Below, in pieces: positions 35,751 through 46,375 of a DNA stretch of 64,000 nucleotides; the stretch's first letter is position 1; the number at the start of each line of letters is the position of its first letter. The translations under genes were made by a program, and so were the position numbers. A model generated the notes under the pieces. That model worked only from the letters and a program-made list of their open reading frames with translations, did no database searches and had not been told where the DNA came from. The DNA is from Sphaerosporella brunnea (Eukaryota; Ascomycota; Pezizomycetes; Pezizales; Pyronemataceae). Where the stretch lies: positions 1-64,000 of the forward strand of contig VXIS01000024.1 of assembly GCA_008704415.1 (NCBI GenBank), written 5' to 3'.

Positions 35751-36427
35751 CTAGTATCCCCTCCGCCGCCTTATTGATATGATCCATGCGCCAACTGCGA
35801 CCGCCCAAATACCAAAGTATAAGACAAAAGGAAAGGTCACTAAGGAAACAGCAAACGAAAAGACAGGCCTAAAACACAAATATTGCCATGGCGAAACGGC
35901 CCCAGTCACTCTCCCATCCCTTTTTTCCTGCTCGGGAGCCACCGCCCCGACTTGACCAACCTTGGTATCTCGCAGATACTGCAGGATAGCAGGAACACTG
36001 ACATTCTTCTCTTCCCGGAACAACTCCGTGGTTCCAACCCAGCACTTTCTCCACCAAGCGCCAGAAGGTGCGAATTTGTGGAACCCACCAATCGCACTCC
36101 TTGAACAAGTGTTCACGGCTCTGCCTATTACCAAAGAGACAAAACCAGCACTCCTCCGAGTCGACCTTCTTCAGCTTGTGCTTGAGGTACGGGGCTGTGA
36201 TCGCATGCCTGGTGAGAAACTGATAATACCGAGATTTGAGCCCCTTCCTCTCCTTCTTGGTGCCGGCTGCCGCAGGATGTACGAGGAGCGAAGACTCGTA
36301 CTCTGGCGGATCCATTGCCTTTGGTGCCGTGGCTGCGCCCTTGTTTGATCCCCATCTCGCTCGCTTCCCCAGTGTTCACGTTACGACTAACAGTTTGGAC
36401 TGATTGTCTGAGGCCTTTTGCTTTCAC
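35751..36427 (-). mobile_element. LINE (Tad-like) 3' end, copy 1
   Basis: The minus-strand frame from about 36315 reads KERKGLKSRYYQFLTRHAIT then APYLKHKLKKVDSEECWFCL and NRQSREHLFKECDWWVPQIR. It is the C-terminal tail of a Tad-type LINE ORF2 with an intact CxxC...HxxxxC finger, ending FAMAIFVF. No reverse transcriptase domain lies upstream, so the copy is 5'-truncated. It lies in the same orientation as, and directly before, the more decayed copy 2. Confidence 0.78.
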
Positions 36428-37499
36428 CTTTTGCGTCCCTTTTTGGGTGGGCGGTCAGCCCTCTATTGTCGTGTGTTTTTCGGCGTTTGCAGCGTGTCGT
36501 GTGGTTCCCTTTTGTATTGTAAACCGAGTGTTGTATTTACAAATCCCTTGAGTTCATAAAGGCTGCCGTAGCCGCATTGCGTGAGACCAAAACCCCCAAA
36601 ATCTAACACCGCTCCCACATCTCCATAAGCTGCTTCCCCAACTCAACCAGCTGCCTATCAACTTCCATCCTTCGGTGACAACATCCTTCGGTCAAGCGCA
36701 TGCTTGGCAATTGCTATTTATGATTCCCCCCGGCGGTTCAACTGCTTCTGTTGGGCCCATGAGAGCGTTGGTGCGTGAGCTTGAGGTTGCTGTCAGTCTG
36801 CTGCGCCATCTTGTTAATGACAATACGCCGCAATTTCATCGAGACTTTCCAGATCTCCAATGAGAGAGAGTGGAGCACAAAATCGATGTCATCAGGGCAC
36901 GCCACAAGGAAGAGCGAACAAGTTGCCTCCAACGGGGTCGGCCAAAAACTCAACGCTATTACGAATGAGTTGAAATCATTGCGAACAATGATCTCTCCCA
37001 GTCTGCGTCCGCCCAAGATCGAGTTAAACCAACCACGCATCGACGGCAATTCTGTCTCCTGACCCTCAGCGCTCACGCAAGCGTGTCAATCACTGTTGCT
37101 AATGGCCTTGCGAACTTTTGTGACTGTGGATCTTGAGAAAGGCTTGGTGAGTTTAAAGCGGGACCCTCTGGATTTAGAGATCGAAAGCAGTGGGCCTCGA
37201 TTTCTTCAGCACACATGCTTCTAATTCGAGCAACTGGTGCGAAGATGGATATAAAGTATATGCTTTGAATTTGAAGTTGCGCCAGGGAATTCAAGAATCA
37301 AGACCGAGTGATAGGCCATGAGCATGATCCCACCCAACTCACAGCCTATGAAGCAGAAGATAAAGAAAAAGTGTAGCATTAAAATACCCATACATTCATG
37401 GACATGCAATACAAAATTCAACCCCAACCCCTCACTCCCATGCTGTTTGTTTTTATTACCCACCGCCGAAGTTAACGCCCCATGAACCCATTACCGCCT
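36428..37499. other. Intergenic
   Basis: About 1.1 kb between the LINE tail and the secreted-protein gene. No gene was recognised; overlapping frames at 36738-37076 on both strands are unsupported. Confidence 0.4.
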
Positions 37500-38160
37500 T
37501 CAAGCCGACTCTCTCCACAACCAAACCGGGTGCCCACCAGCCGGGGGGTTTCCAGCTCCGTTCCAGTACTGAATCTGAAGCACACAGTCAGTAATCAACC
37601 CTACATAGGGCTCGTTCAGGGTTTCTCACCTTCCATCCACTCGGCACATTCGCATCCGCATAAGCAAGCCACTTCACGTTCGAGCCGGAACCATACACCA
37701 ACTGCAGCCCGCCGCACTGGCCGCCGCAGTTGAGCACGGTGATGGCAAACTCATCAAACAATATTCCAACGTCGTCTGGCTTCACTCCGTAGTGGAAGTC
37801 GTATAGATTCGTCGTATCTGTCGGCTTGAGCCAGCCTGGTACATCGTTCTCCACCTTCTTGATCTCGCCGACTGGGTAATAGCTGTCATTGGGGGAGTTC
37901 ATGGTCTACATACCAGTGTGTCAGCGGTGGTACAACGGGCTTGCCAAAAGCTGAGAACGTACGCTCACAAATCCCGTGTAGGATGGCGGGCTTCGGCCGA
38001 AGCCTGCAGCACCCGCAGCGTCGAGGTCGACATATCCGCTGAGGTTGGGGGAAGCGTAGCGGTAAGTGGTAGCGCGCAACTTGAAGTTCCAAACGCCGTT
38101 TGCCTGGGCGGAGGCGAGGGACACGAGGGTCGCTGCGAGGAAGGTGAGGCCGAGCTTCAT
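37500..38160 (-). CDS. Small secreted protein, unknown
   Basis: Exons 38160-37969, 37905-37630 and 37574-37500; introns of 63 and 55 nt, all phase 0; product 180 aa. The N-terminus MKLGLTFLAATLVSLASA is a clear signal peptide with probable cleavage after ASA. The mature chain is aromatic and Gly/Asn-rich (NFKLRATTYRYASPNLSGY, FDEFAITVLNCGGQCGGLQL, YWNGAGNPPAGGHPVWLW) with a CGGQC pair and no other cysteine in the mature part. It looks like a beta-rich extracellular protein. No membrane segment, GPI tail or known catalytic motif was seen. It lies next to transposon-rich DNA. Whether it acts on hosts, substrates or the cell wall is unknown. Confidence 0.72.
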
Positions 38161-39554
38161 GATAACAACTGTTCGCTAAGTTGGTGTTTTTTTGTAGTGG
38201 GAGAAACAGCGGCAGCTTTATAGCCACAGTGAGTGGCTCCCCGCGTCATAGAGCGGTACTTCCAAGGGATGAATACGAGGATACGGGTACCCTCAGGTTA
38301 CACGCACACAAACGCCGGTTTTCCAAGCAACGGATCATTGGGGGGTGGTGCGGGAAGATGCATCAGTGGCGTAAAAATATCTACGAACCTACCAAGGAGA
38401 ATAGGTACATCCTGGGGGTGATCTGAGCAGCAGCGCAGGGCACTTGAAGCGGTGCGAGGTTTAGGGTTCCGCAGGTGGAGATGTCTGACATTCCGTCATG
38501 GGGTGAGCATGCAGCATGCAGCTGTATGAGCGCTCTCCTCTTCCGCAATGAGTCTCCCCTAGATGCGTATATCCCTCCCTAAACTTGCTTTCTGGTCCAA
38601 GCGGTTACCTTCAAAGTCATCATGAACTTCTTCCCAAGCTCCGCCGTCATTGTGCTGATGTCTTTTCTACCCTGCCGGACTCCGAAGCAGTCAGAGCGAT
38701 ATAGAGCCCTTTTTGTGCCGCCGCATCCAATTACAATAAACCTTCGTCACCTTTACTTTACCTCCTTTCGGTCTTATAAGATCCTCCGGCCCCGGCGGTA
38801 ATGGTGTCTCATGATCTCACGGCTCGACGGCTCACTGAACTAATACCATGACATGTGGAACCAGAACACTTGGCGGTCAATTATCGATCGATTGGCGGCC
38901 GGATGCTCGCGGGTTTCGAAAAATAAAATCACGCAAGAAACTTCGGAGTTTTTATATCACCGGTGCGGATCGATAAAAATATCGCGGCAATTGCATTTGG
39001 CAAACAAAACCTCGGGGTTTGAGGCTTCGTGGCAAGGGGGATAAACAGAGAGTTGCGTTGATCAGATGCACTTAGCCAGATAAGATCTTGGGGATTCACA
39101 AGCTGCGGTGTTGAATTTGGTCATCTCCCCTCTTTCGGAGAGCCCTCTAGCCTTGTGTTGATTGTCGGCTTTCTGCTTAACAAGACACGAAGGCGTTGCG
39201 CCTGTTTCATCCATCAATTTCGAGTATATTGCAATCTATCAACACAAACTTTTGGAGCCCGTTCTCAAGATCTAGAGCACTTCTAATAACGCACAGTTAT
39301 ACCTTAGAGCTGACTTCAAAATCATGCCAAGCCGCCAGATGAGGAATCCTCGGGCCAAGGATTCCGAGACACCTTTGCCGTGTGCGAAAGCCTTGGGTCT
39401 AGAGTAGAACTGGTCATCATCATCATCGTTCGACGTTCGTCGCGTGATATCCCATGACTCATGCGCGCCAGGATGTAGGTAATGCCTGGCATGTTTCACC
39501 GCGGGATTAGATAGCTTGATCAACGCGTCGTGTTCTCTACGCGCACGCTTCAAG
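38161..39554. other. Divergent intergenic region (about 1.4 kb)
   Basis: Promoter side of both the secreted-protein gene and the ADP-ribosylglycohydrolase gene. A TATA-like TTTATAG sits about 60 bp from the secreted-protein ATG. No other feature was recognised. Confidence 0.45.
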
Positions 39555-40987
39555 ATGGCAGCACTCTCGGAATCCTCGTCTTTGGATTACATATCGCTGC
39601 ACCCTTTCGTGCGCAGTACCGTTCTTGATAAGGTTCGCGGGACTATCTTCGGCTCCGCTTTGGGTGATGCGGTTGGGCTCTATACAGGTAATCAAGCTGA
39701 CCTTCCAACGCTCTGGCCTTCGTTAACACGGCTAGAATTTCTCAACAAACAACAAGCGCTCGAGAGTTATAGTGAGCAGCGCATTTCCCTCGCGCACCCT
39801 GTAACCCCATTCAAAGGCGATCGTCATCGTGACAAGTTTGTTGAGGTCGGTGGCATCTGCTCTTGACTTGGTGCGAAACATCTTAACAAGCACAGGGCTC
39901 CTGGACCGATGACACCGACCATGCCCTCTTGGTGCTGCTTTCATACCTACATCATGACGGCCAACTTGTGCCTCATGACTTCGCATTGAGGCTTCGTTCC
40001 TGGTGCGAACAAGGTCTACGCTGCCTGGACAGGCTGCCGCTCGGCCTTGGACGGACCGTCGGGACGGTAATCAACCATCAGCTCTACCGTGACGCGCCTG
40101 TGCAAGCCGCAAAGAAGCTGTGGGTTGCCTCTGATCGCACCAACGCTGCCAATGGCTCCTTGATGCGCACCCACCCTCTGGGCGTCATATGTGTTGGGAA
40201 CACCCGCACCATGACCTACCAGACAGCCATGGACTATTCGCTAGTCACGCATACGGACCCACGATGTGTGGTATCCTGCTGTATATCCACTGCTCTCACT
40301 CGTGGGATCCTCCGTGGGGAAGTCACAACTGAAAGCGGCGTCGAAGAGATCATCGAAGATGCATACGCTTGGGTATCTTCACATCCCAAGGCCGCCGAAA
40401 CCTGGGATTCCTCGGAGCTGCAGCCACTACTGGACCGTGGCGAATTCGAACGTCACGCTTATGCAAGCTCTCTGGACGAGCTACAACTAGACGATAGCCG
40501 CACGATGGGTTACGTCTACAAAGCTCTCGGTGCAGCACTTGTGACCTTGCGAAAAGCCATTCACATGCCTACGACAAAGCCGGATGCTTTTGGTGGTTTG
40601 ATAGAGGAGCTTGTTATGCAAGGCGGGGATGCCGACACCAACGCATGCATTGCTGGGGCCTTGCTCGGGTGCTGGACGGGATTCAATTCCCTCACATCGC
40701 AGTGGCGAGATGGACTTGCTCATTCCGAGTGGCTGCTGGAGAAGGTAGATGGTTTGTGTCAAACTGTGGGCATCGTGCCGGGCGAATATAAAGGTAGCCT
40801 TGATCCACATACCGCCTTTGATGGCGGACGAGGACTATTGGGTGAGGACGAGCTGAGAGCTCGGGAGAAGCAGTTGATGGAGAAAATTCTGCTAAATATG
40901 AAAGCTCGTGATGATGAGAGGAAGGGCAACGAAAAGCGGAATGCTGGATCAGGAAGGAAGGGCTGGGACAAGTTGTTCAAACGTTGA
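39555..40987 (+). CDS. ADP-ribosylglycohydrolase (DraG/ARH family)
   Basis: Exons 39555-39687, 39736-39845 and 39896-40987; introns of 48 and 50 nt; product 444 aa. Family marks: GSALGDAVG at about 33-41, the metal-binding WTDDTDHALL starting at 84, NGSLMRTHPLG in the middle, and GGDADTNACIAGALLGC near 324-340. The acidic residues of the WTDDTD and GGDADTN motifs bind two Mg ions in this family. These enzymes cleave ADP-ribose from proteins, nucleic acids or small ADP-ribosyl compounds. The C-terminus is a basic, charged tail (EKILLNMKARDDERKGNEKR). The second donor could be 6 nt earlier. It ends 222 bp from the stop of a convergent ADP-ribose-phosphatase gene. Confidence 0.9.
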
Positions 40988-41209
40988 ATCAAATCTTTTG
41001 GAACTCCCGATCCCGGTAATGTCTGGTTTGTGGGATCATAGAATAGCTTGCCTTAACAATGTTCTGTACTGTAGCGTCAATTATGCGGTCTATCTTTCTA
41101 GTCTGTAGTACGGCGTTGATAGCAAGCTTCTTTTGCGTAACCATCTGTGAAAATAAAGGTGGCCATCTAAAGATTCCTATCTTTCTCCGGCGTGGCGGCG
41201 TCTCAATCA

Positions 41210-41850
41210 CTATGCCCTCCCCCTCCCCTTCCCCCGCCCACCCCTCCCCGCATCCGCCGCCGCAACCTCATCATACTCATAAACCACCACCTCCCGTCCC
41301 TTGCCCTCCAGGACCTCCTCCACAACCCCCACCGTCTCCTCCCACGGCACCCGAAAGCGCACACTATTAATCTTCGCCGCATGCCATTCTCCAGGCCTCC
41401 CCCCTCCATCCTTCTCCACTCCATCTCCTCCATCCGCAATCTCCAACGCCTCCACCTGCCACAGCAAATCCTCCATTGCGCCCCGCGTATTCTTTAGCAC
41501 CGTCTCCGGCGCGTCCACGTCCTTCCCGTACCGCGCGCTGGTGAACAGACACGCAATCCAGTGCTGCCGTCCTGCGGCGACGTCGCAGGCTTGAGGAGGG
41601 ATTAGGAGCGTGCTGCCGACGCTCACGCCTGAAGAGCAGGCGGATACATAGGCGCTGTGCGCTCCCGGGTAGTGAGCTTTGAAGGCGGCTGCCACGCCGG
41701 AGCGCCAGGAGCCGACTGTGTTGCAGGCGTCTGTTTTTAGGGGGTTAGACGGGTGCGGGGGAGATGGGGAGATGGGGAAGTACGTATTAGGATGGAGTTG
41801 GGTGGCGCGGAGAAGAGGGAGCTATTGTGGACTATGCGGACGGAGGGCAT
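41210..41850 (-). CDS. Poa1-like ADP-ribose 1''-phosphate phosphatase (macro domain)
   Basis: Exons 41850-41784 and 41730-41210 with a 53-nt intron (GTACTT...ACAG), product 195 aa. Splicing joins PPNSILI to HACNTVGSWRSGVAAAFKAH, the ligand-binding loop of Poa1-type macro domains (HxCNxxGSWxxGVA). Downstream blocks also fit: RQHWIACLFTSARYGK, and INSVRFRVPWEETVGVVEEV near the end. Yeast Poa1 removes the phosphate from ADP-ribose-1''-phosphate, a by-product of tRNA splicing, and can also remove ADP-ribose from proteins. The tail is Gly/Arg-rich (GRGGRGKGRGRA). Chosen start MPSVRIVHNSS matches the usual length. It lies tail-to-tail with the ADP-ribosylglycohydrolase gene. Confidence 0.86.
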
Positions 41851-42017
41851 GGTGGCGGCGGCGGCGGCGGTGGTGGTGGTGGTGGGTGATGAAGGGTGTT
41901 TGTGATGTGGTGAGAGTTGGGTGCTGTGGTCGTAGGGCTGAAATAACGTTGATGCCAAGGCGGCAGGTTCCCTTCAAGGTATGTACGGGGAATTGGACCA
42001 GGCCTTCCTTAGGTGTA

Positions 42018-42271
42018 CTCGGGTGTAGCTATAAGTCGGGTGCTCCCCGAACAAACAGCAACTGGCAACGCCACTACGATTGCTGCTAGGACTTTGTGAA
42101 GCTGGGGGTGGCATCTTAGGCCTCCCTAGAGCCTTTTTGAGTGTTTTGAAGAAAAAATACCGACTTCTTCGTGAACGACAAAGGTCTTGGCATTGTTTGG
42201 TTGTATGGAGGAAAGAAGTCGGGTGCTCTTTGCATGTGTGTAACGGCACCCGAATTACCCTTGTACCCTAG
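42018..42271 (-). mobile_element. 254-bp MITE, copy 1 (TA target)
   Basis: Flanked by TA on both sides (42016-42017 and 42272-42273). Ends CTCGGGTGTAG and, read inward, CTAGGGTACAAGG. It is nearly identical, in the opposite orientation, to 57528-57781. The conserved interior includes TCGGGTGCTCCCCGAAC and GGCATTGTTTGGTTGTATGG. The TA target and short similar ends suggest a Tc1/mariner-driven MITE. Confidence 0.82.
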
Positions 42272-42587
42272 TACAAGTCTTGTCGATTACTTATTATGGT
42301 TCGATTACGCCAGTGACCATGCTTAAAGCGGCGCGGTAAGAAGAGTCGATGGCATGTATATAGTGGTGAATTCGATATCTGGAGAATGAAATCTATATCT
42401 ACCCAACTGGTCGGGTGAGCAGATGAGGCGTCCGTCCGTCGTATGCACCACTGTTGTCTCTGAGCTCACGTTGATCCCTTGTCGCCAACCACTCAACCTC
42501 CATCCCTATCTTTCGTTTTTCTCTCGCCGCCGTGATTGAAGCGCTCATATTGAATACGTATCCATATAAGCAGAACAAGGAACCTAC
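42272..42587. other. Intergenic
   Basis: About 300 bp, nothing recognised. Confidence 0.4.
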
Positions 42588-43185
42588 CTAGGAGCATGGA
42601 AGACTCCTACAAGAACGCCTGGCCAGCTCGGCCAACCTCCCAGCAACGACACCCAAACACTCCCCATAGTACACATAAGAATATTCATAAATCTCACCAA
42701 TTTGGTCCTCGAATAAGACCACCGCCTCCACGGCAACCTCCCTCCCCTCTATCGCCTCATCCGTGTAAGATCCTTCCTTTATCGCCGTCCCCAAATCTGC
42801 CTTATGCCGCTCTGTTTGAAGAGTTAGCCTCATGTTGAGGTTGTGGAAAAAGACGGAAGGAAGCTTACAGTATCTCTCCGGACAAAAGAAAGGAAATGGG
42901 GAGTCTCATAGCAGTCTTTGAAAATGGTTATCCCTCGGCCGCGTAGTATCTCTTCGAAAGCGTCGAATCGGGGCGACACAAATTCTCCCCGATCAAGGAG
43001 ACGGTATTCCTCTCCATCTTCGAAGATGCATCGACAATATGTAGTGAGACCCCTAGATGCTTGAGGCGTTTAACTGTCCTGCAGGAGTTCCTTGCATCGG
43101 TCCCACATGTACAGCGGAGTAAAGATCCTCCTCGAATATGTTTCGATTCCTCTCCTGTCTATTGTCGTATCCTCCGATAAGGGAG
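42588..43185 (-). pseudogene. Broken protein-coding gene, unknown
   Basis: The minus strand reads well from about 43180: RRIFTPLYMWDRCKELLQDS, then an in-frame TAA (43072-43070), then in the same frame TTYCRCIFEDGEEYRLLDRG and PRFDAFEEILRGRGITIF, FKDCYETPHFLSFVRRDT. A donor GTAAGC at about 42868 and an acceptor near 42815 lead to RHKADLGTAIKEGSYTDEAI and a final segment ending at 42588. I do not recognise the family. The single TAA and lack of a start suggest a recent pseudogene, unless a tiny unusual intron removes the stop. Confidence 0.5.
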
Positions 43186-45199
43186 ACACTGGAAAGATCC
43201 GCAGTGACACCGATGTCCCTCAATCCGTTGCCAGGAAGCAGGCACAAGCCATGGAGAAAGTGGGTGGGAGTTAGAGTATCTTCGGACGCGACATACTTTC
43301 GGACAAAAGGGGGTGGAACACACGATATCTCGACAACGAAACATCCAATTGCCATGAGAATGGAAAAAAGAGACGATCAAATAGAGAAGAGTAGATTAAA
43401 GCAGCAAGAGATTTTTCGGAGAAGATCCTGCTTTTCCCTGGCCGCGGAGAGCGTAGTCAGCCGCAATATCACAAACAAAAAACTGCGGCATTCTGTAAGA
43501 TCCAGTAAGAGCGAGAACACCGACGGCTTGGCTGTAAGTTGTCTAGAAAATATCTATAGATGGTTCTCCAGGATTAGAGAGCTTGGATGACGGTCCAGGG
43601 GCATCCAGGGCGGGGATAATACCACCGCCGTCCCCGCAGCCCTGACCGCCTAGCCCCCATCCTACTCAAGCCGATTACCATCACTTGAGAGTTTTCACGG
43701 CTTGCTAGGGCCTTGTGCCACGTTATTACGATTTTTAATGGGGCTTGCGGCGGTCGAACTGGCTGCTTAGCTGCATACGAAGTCCGCTCAGGTAAGGCTT
43801 CGCCAGGCCGTCAAAATTTAGAAAACCATTCAACTGGGCTCCAGCTGCTCAGATCACTTCTTTCAATGACTAGAAAGCAGTTAGAAACAGTATAGAGCCC
43901 ATGGGTGGTGTCAGTGGGTCGCAACGACTATCATCCTGCCAAGTCCATTTTGCCCTAAGGGGTGATAACAAAACAGCGGGATTACTGGCTGAAAGTAGAT
44001 CAACTAATAGTAAAAAGTCTTCTATAGACAGGAGAAGCAATTTTGGCTGTCTGCTTCACTTTATGGCGAGTTTTGAGGAAAGTGGTAGTAAGGGGCGGCT
44101 GGGCGGTCAGGGCAGCGGGGACGGTGGTGATGTTATCCCACCCTAGATGCCCCCGTACAGTTTACCCAAGCTCTCGGGCGGCAAAATACTCCAGCCTTCC
44201 TGCAGGCCTCAGGAGAAAAGAAGGTTTGAAGATCAACTGCTGATCGGCTGAGGCTAACATACAGTAGCTAGCTATTGATGTTGTCCGGGGACACGCAAGC
44301 GCCCGTTCGAAAAATAAAGCAGGCTGGGAACTCTTTCACAGAGGGTGTATCGTTGGACGAGTGCCTGATGGTCCGGCTTGTATGTACAGCCTCCCCGGGA
44401 TGCGCAGTGGGATGCATGAGCACACACTTTCGGTCGCGAATGCGCATGGCATGCGCTTTCCTAAGCGTGTTGCACCAGGTGGGAGTCTGGTAGGCGACAC
44501 CACGTGGTCCAAATGCATAAACGCCATTTCGCCTTGGTGCCCAAATATCTGACAACGATCCCTGTGACGGCGGAATCGATGTCATAGCGGATCTTGCACA
44601 TGCCCCGCTCTAGGTGTGTACATCTCTCGTCTGTGCATGCACCGCAAAACGCAAAGCTGCATGCAAAGGTATTATATACTTCTATTGAGTCATGAAACGG
44701 TGCCTGCAGAAAGGCGCCCAGCACTAGGTACATAGCTCATGGGTATGGTCAAGCTTCTTACTACGTCTGCGAGGCTGACCTGCGTTCGCAGCCCGGTGAC
44801 ATGGATTTGTGAGTTTTGCTTTCGTAAACTCCAGGAAATGCTGGAAGGAATGACATGGTGGTGTGCTGTTACTCACCCTCCGCTGCGCTATGAGTAAGTT
44901 GCTATGTTTTTATAGCAAGCTAGGCTGGCACGCGTCACTGGAGACAGAGACCTTAAATACTGCACTCCGACCCTTCCGGGAAGCTTGATTTGAGTTCACT
45001 TCATCATCGTTCAGAAGATAGATATCCTGAAAATCGCTCATCAACGCAAACATCTGGTAATATCAGGAAGACTGGCACTATATGCTCCTCTCTTTCCTGC
45101 GCAGGTTCAAGCGCAGCAGTATGTTACCACCTCCCTTCACTGACAGATATCTGATCAGGCATAGACACAGTAATTCACCGTCTCGAGCAACACGAAGAC
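43186..45199. other. 2 kb without a supported gene
   Basis: A 150-codon + strand frame (43138-43590) overlaps the broken gene and is probably a shadow. The rest carries only short frames. A likely promoter (TTAAATACTG, about 44952) precedes the small membrane-protein gene. Confidence 0.4.
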
Positions 45200-45526
45200 A
45201 TGATTGTCACCATCACAGGCCTGATCTTGGCTGTCCTCTCCTTGCCGTTCATCGTTTATGCCGGCGACCGCACTGTAGGCCGTCTCCCGCGCCCAGGCTT
45301 TGTAAGAAGCTTGAGCGAGAGCATGGTGGGGCGGCTGAAGAGGAGGGACTCGGACTTGGACGAGACGACTAGAAGCGTGCGGAATACGTCGGCTACACCC
45401 ACGCCGACGCTGGAGAGGACCCAGACAGATGCGGGCAGGGTGGGGAGGGTGGACACGGGATTTTCGATCAGCTCCCAGGAAACATACTTTCGCGGCGTGA
45501 CGTTGGAGAAGATGGGGGTGGATTAA
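45200..45526 (+). CDS. Small single-span membrane protein, unknown
   Basis: A 108-aa frame starting at ATG (MIVTITGLILAVLSLPFIVY). The first 20 residues form one hydrophobic helix, probably a membrane anchor rather than a cleaved signal. It is followed by a basic, Ser/Thr-rich soluble tail (RTVGRLPRPGFVRSLSESM, later RNTSATPTPTLERT) ending in TYFRGVTLEKMGVD. No enzyme motif was seen. An upstream non-coding exon is possible: CT-rich sequence precedes it. Function is unknown. Downstream lies an ATTTTT-type simple repeat (45605-45637). Confidence 0.55.
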   Translation: MIVTITGLILAVLSLPFIVYAGDRTVGRLPRPGFVRSLSESMVGRLKRRDSDLDETTRSVRNTSATPTPTLERTQTDAGRVGRVDTGFSISSQETYFRGVTLEKMGVD

Positions 45527-45604
45527 AGCTGCTGAGTATGGAGGATTTTGGACTCGGATTTGGGTGGTGGATTGATTGAGGGGTGAATCAGGACAATGGA
45601 GATT

Positions 45605-45637
45605 TTTTTTATTTTTATTTTTATTTTTATTTTTTTG
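45605..45637 (+). repeat. ATTTTT simple repeat
   Basis: Four TTTTTAT-like units, in the probable 3' UTR of the small membrane-protein gene. Confidence 0.8.
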
Positions 45638-46375
45638 GGAGGTGGGGGGTTGGCCGTGTGACTCTGAGAGAGAGATTATAGACTGGTGGGCTTAGTAGTA
45701 ATCTGCTTATTTCGGTTTGGCGTGTATGTAGAGTAGAGAATAGCTACCTTGTTTATAGAATTACTTGTTTATGAGACAAGACGTGTCGAGAATGTTGAAT
45801 GGTAAGTTTTGGCTGGTGTTTGGCAGTTGGGCGGTTCAAAGGTAGATACATACATGTACTAGTACTTAAGAACCCACTGTAGAAAGAGGAGATCCGATTG
45901 CGTTGGTCAAGCGAGCACGGAGAAGATGACTTCCCGGTGCCCACGGCATGGAGGATGGAAGTGCCAAATGTAAGCAGCTCCACGTTCTGCATCTGGTCAT
46001 GTGGTGCTCTCTGTTGTCTGAGAGCGGAGCGTGAGGATAACTTCGCAGTGGTGTCCCCGTCGCCAACGGATAGAGGCATGTAACTCTACTATCGATCGCA
46101 TCGGTGGTACTCACCGTGTGCCGCGATGGACCCTGATGAGGAGTTGCAGGGTCTATGTACGCAGGGAGCCGGGTGCTCCTTCCGAGAAGAGCTAAGAGCT
46201 ATCTCTATCCGCTGCGATAGAAGAGAGCTCCCTCTGCCTCTTCTTCCTCCGCCATCGTTCCCCCCCTCGCCACCCGCTCACTCATTTGCCCCCAGTCGCT
46301 TGATTCTTCAATCTCTCTGCAAATCCGCCATCATATCGTAGTCTCTTTCTCCATCCCGTAATCCGCACTCTCATC
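45638..46375. other. Intergenic and aminopeptidase promoter
   Basis: No gene. About 46215-46370 is strongly CT-rich (CCTCTGCCTCTTCTTCCTCC), a typical fungal core-promoter and 5' UTR pattern before the ATG at 46376. Confidence 0.5.
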
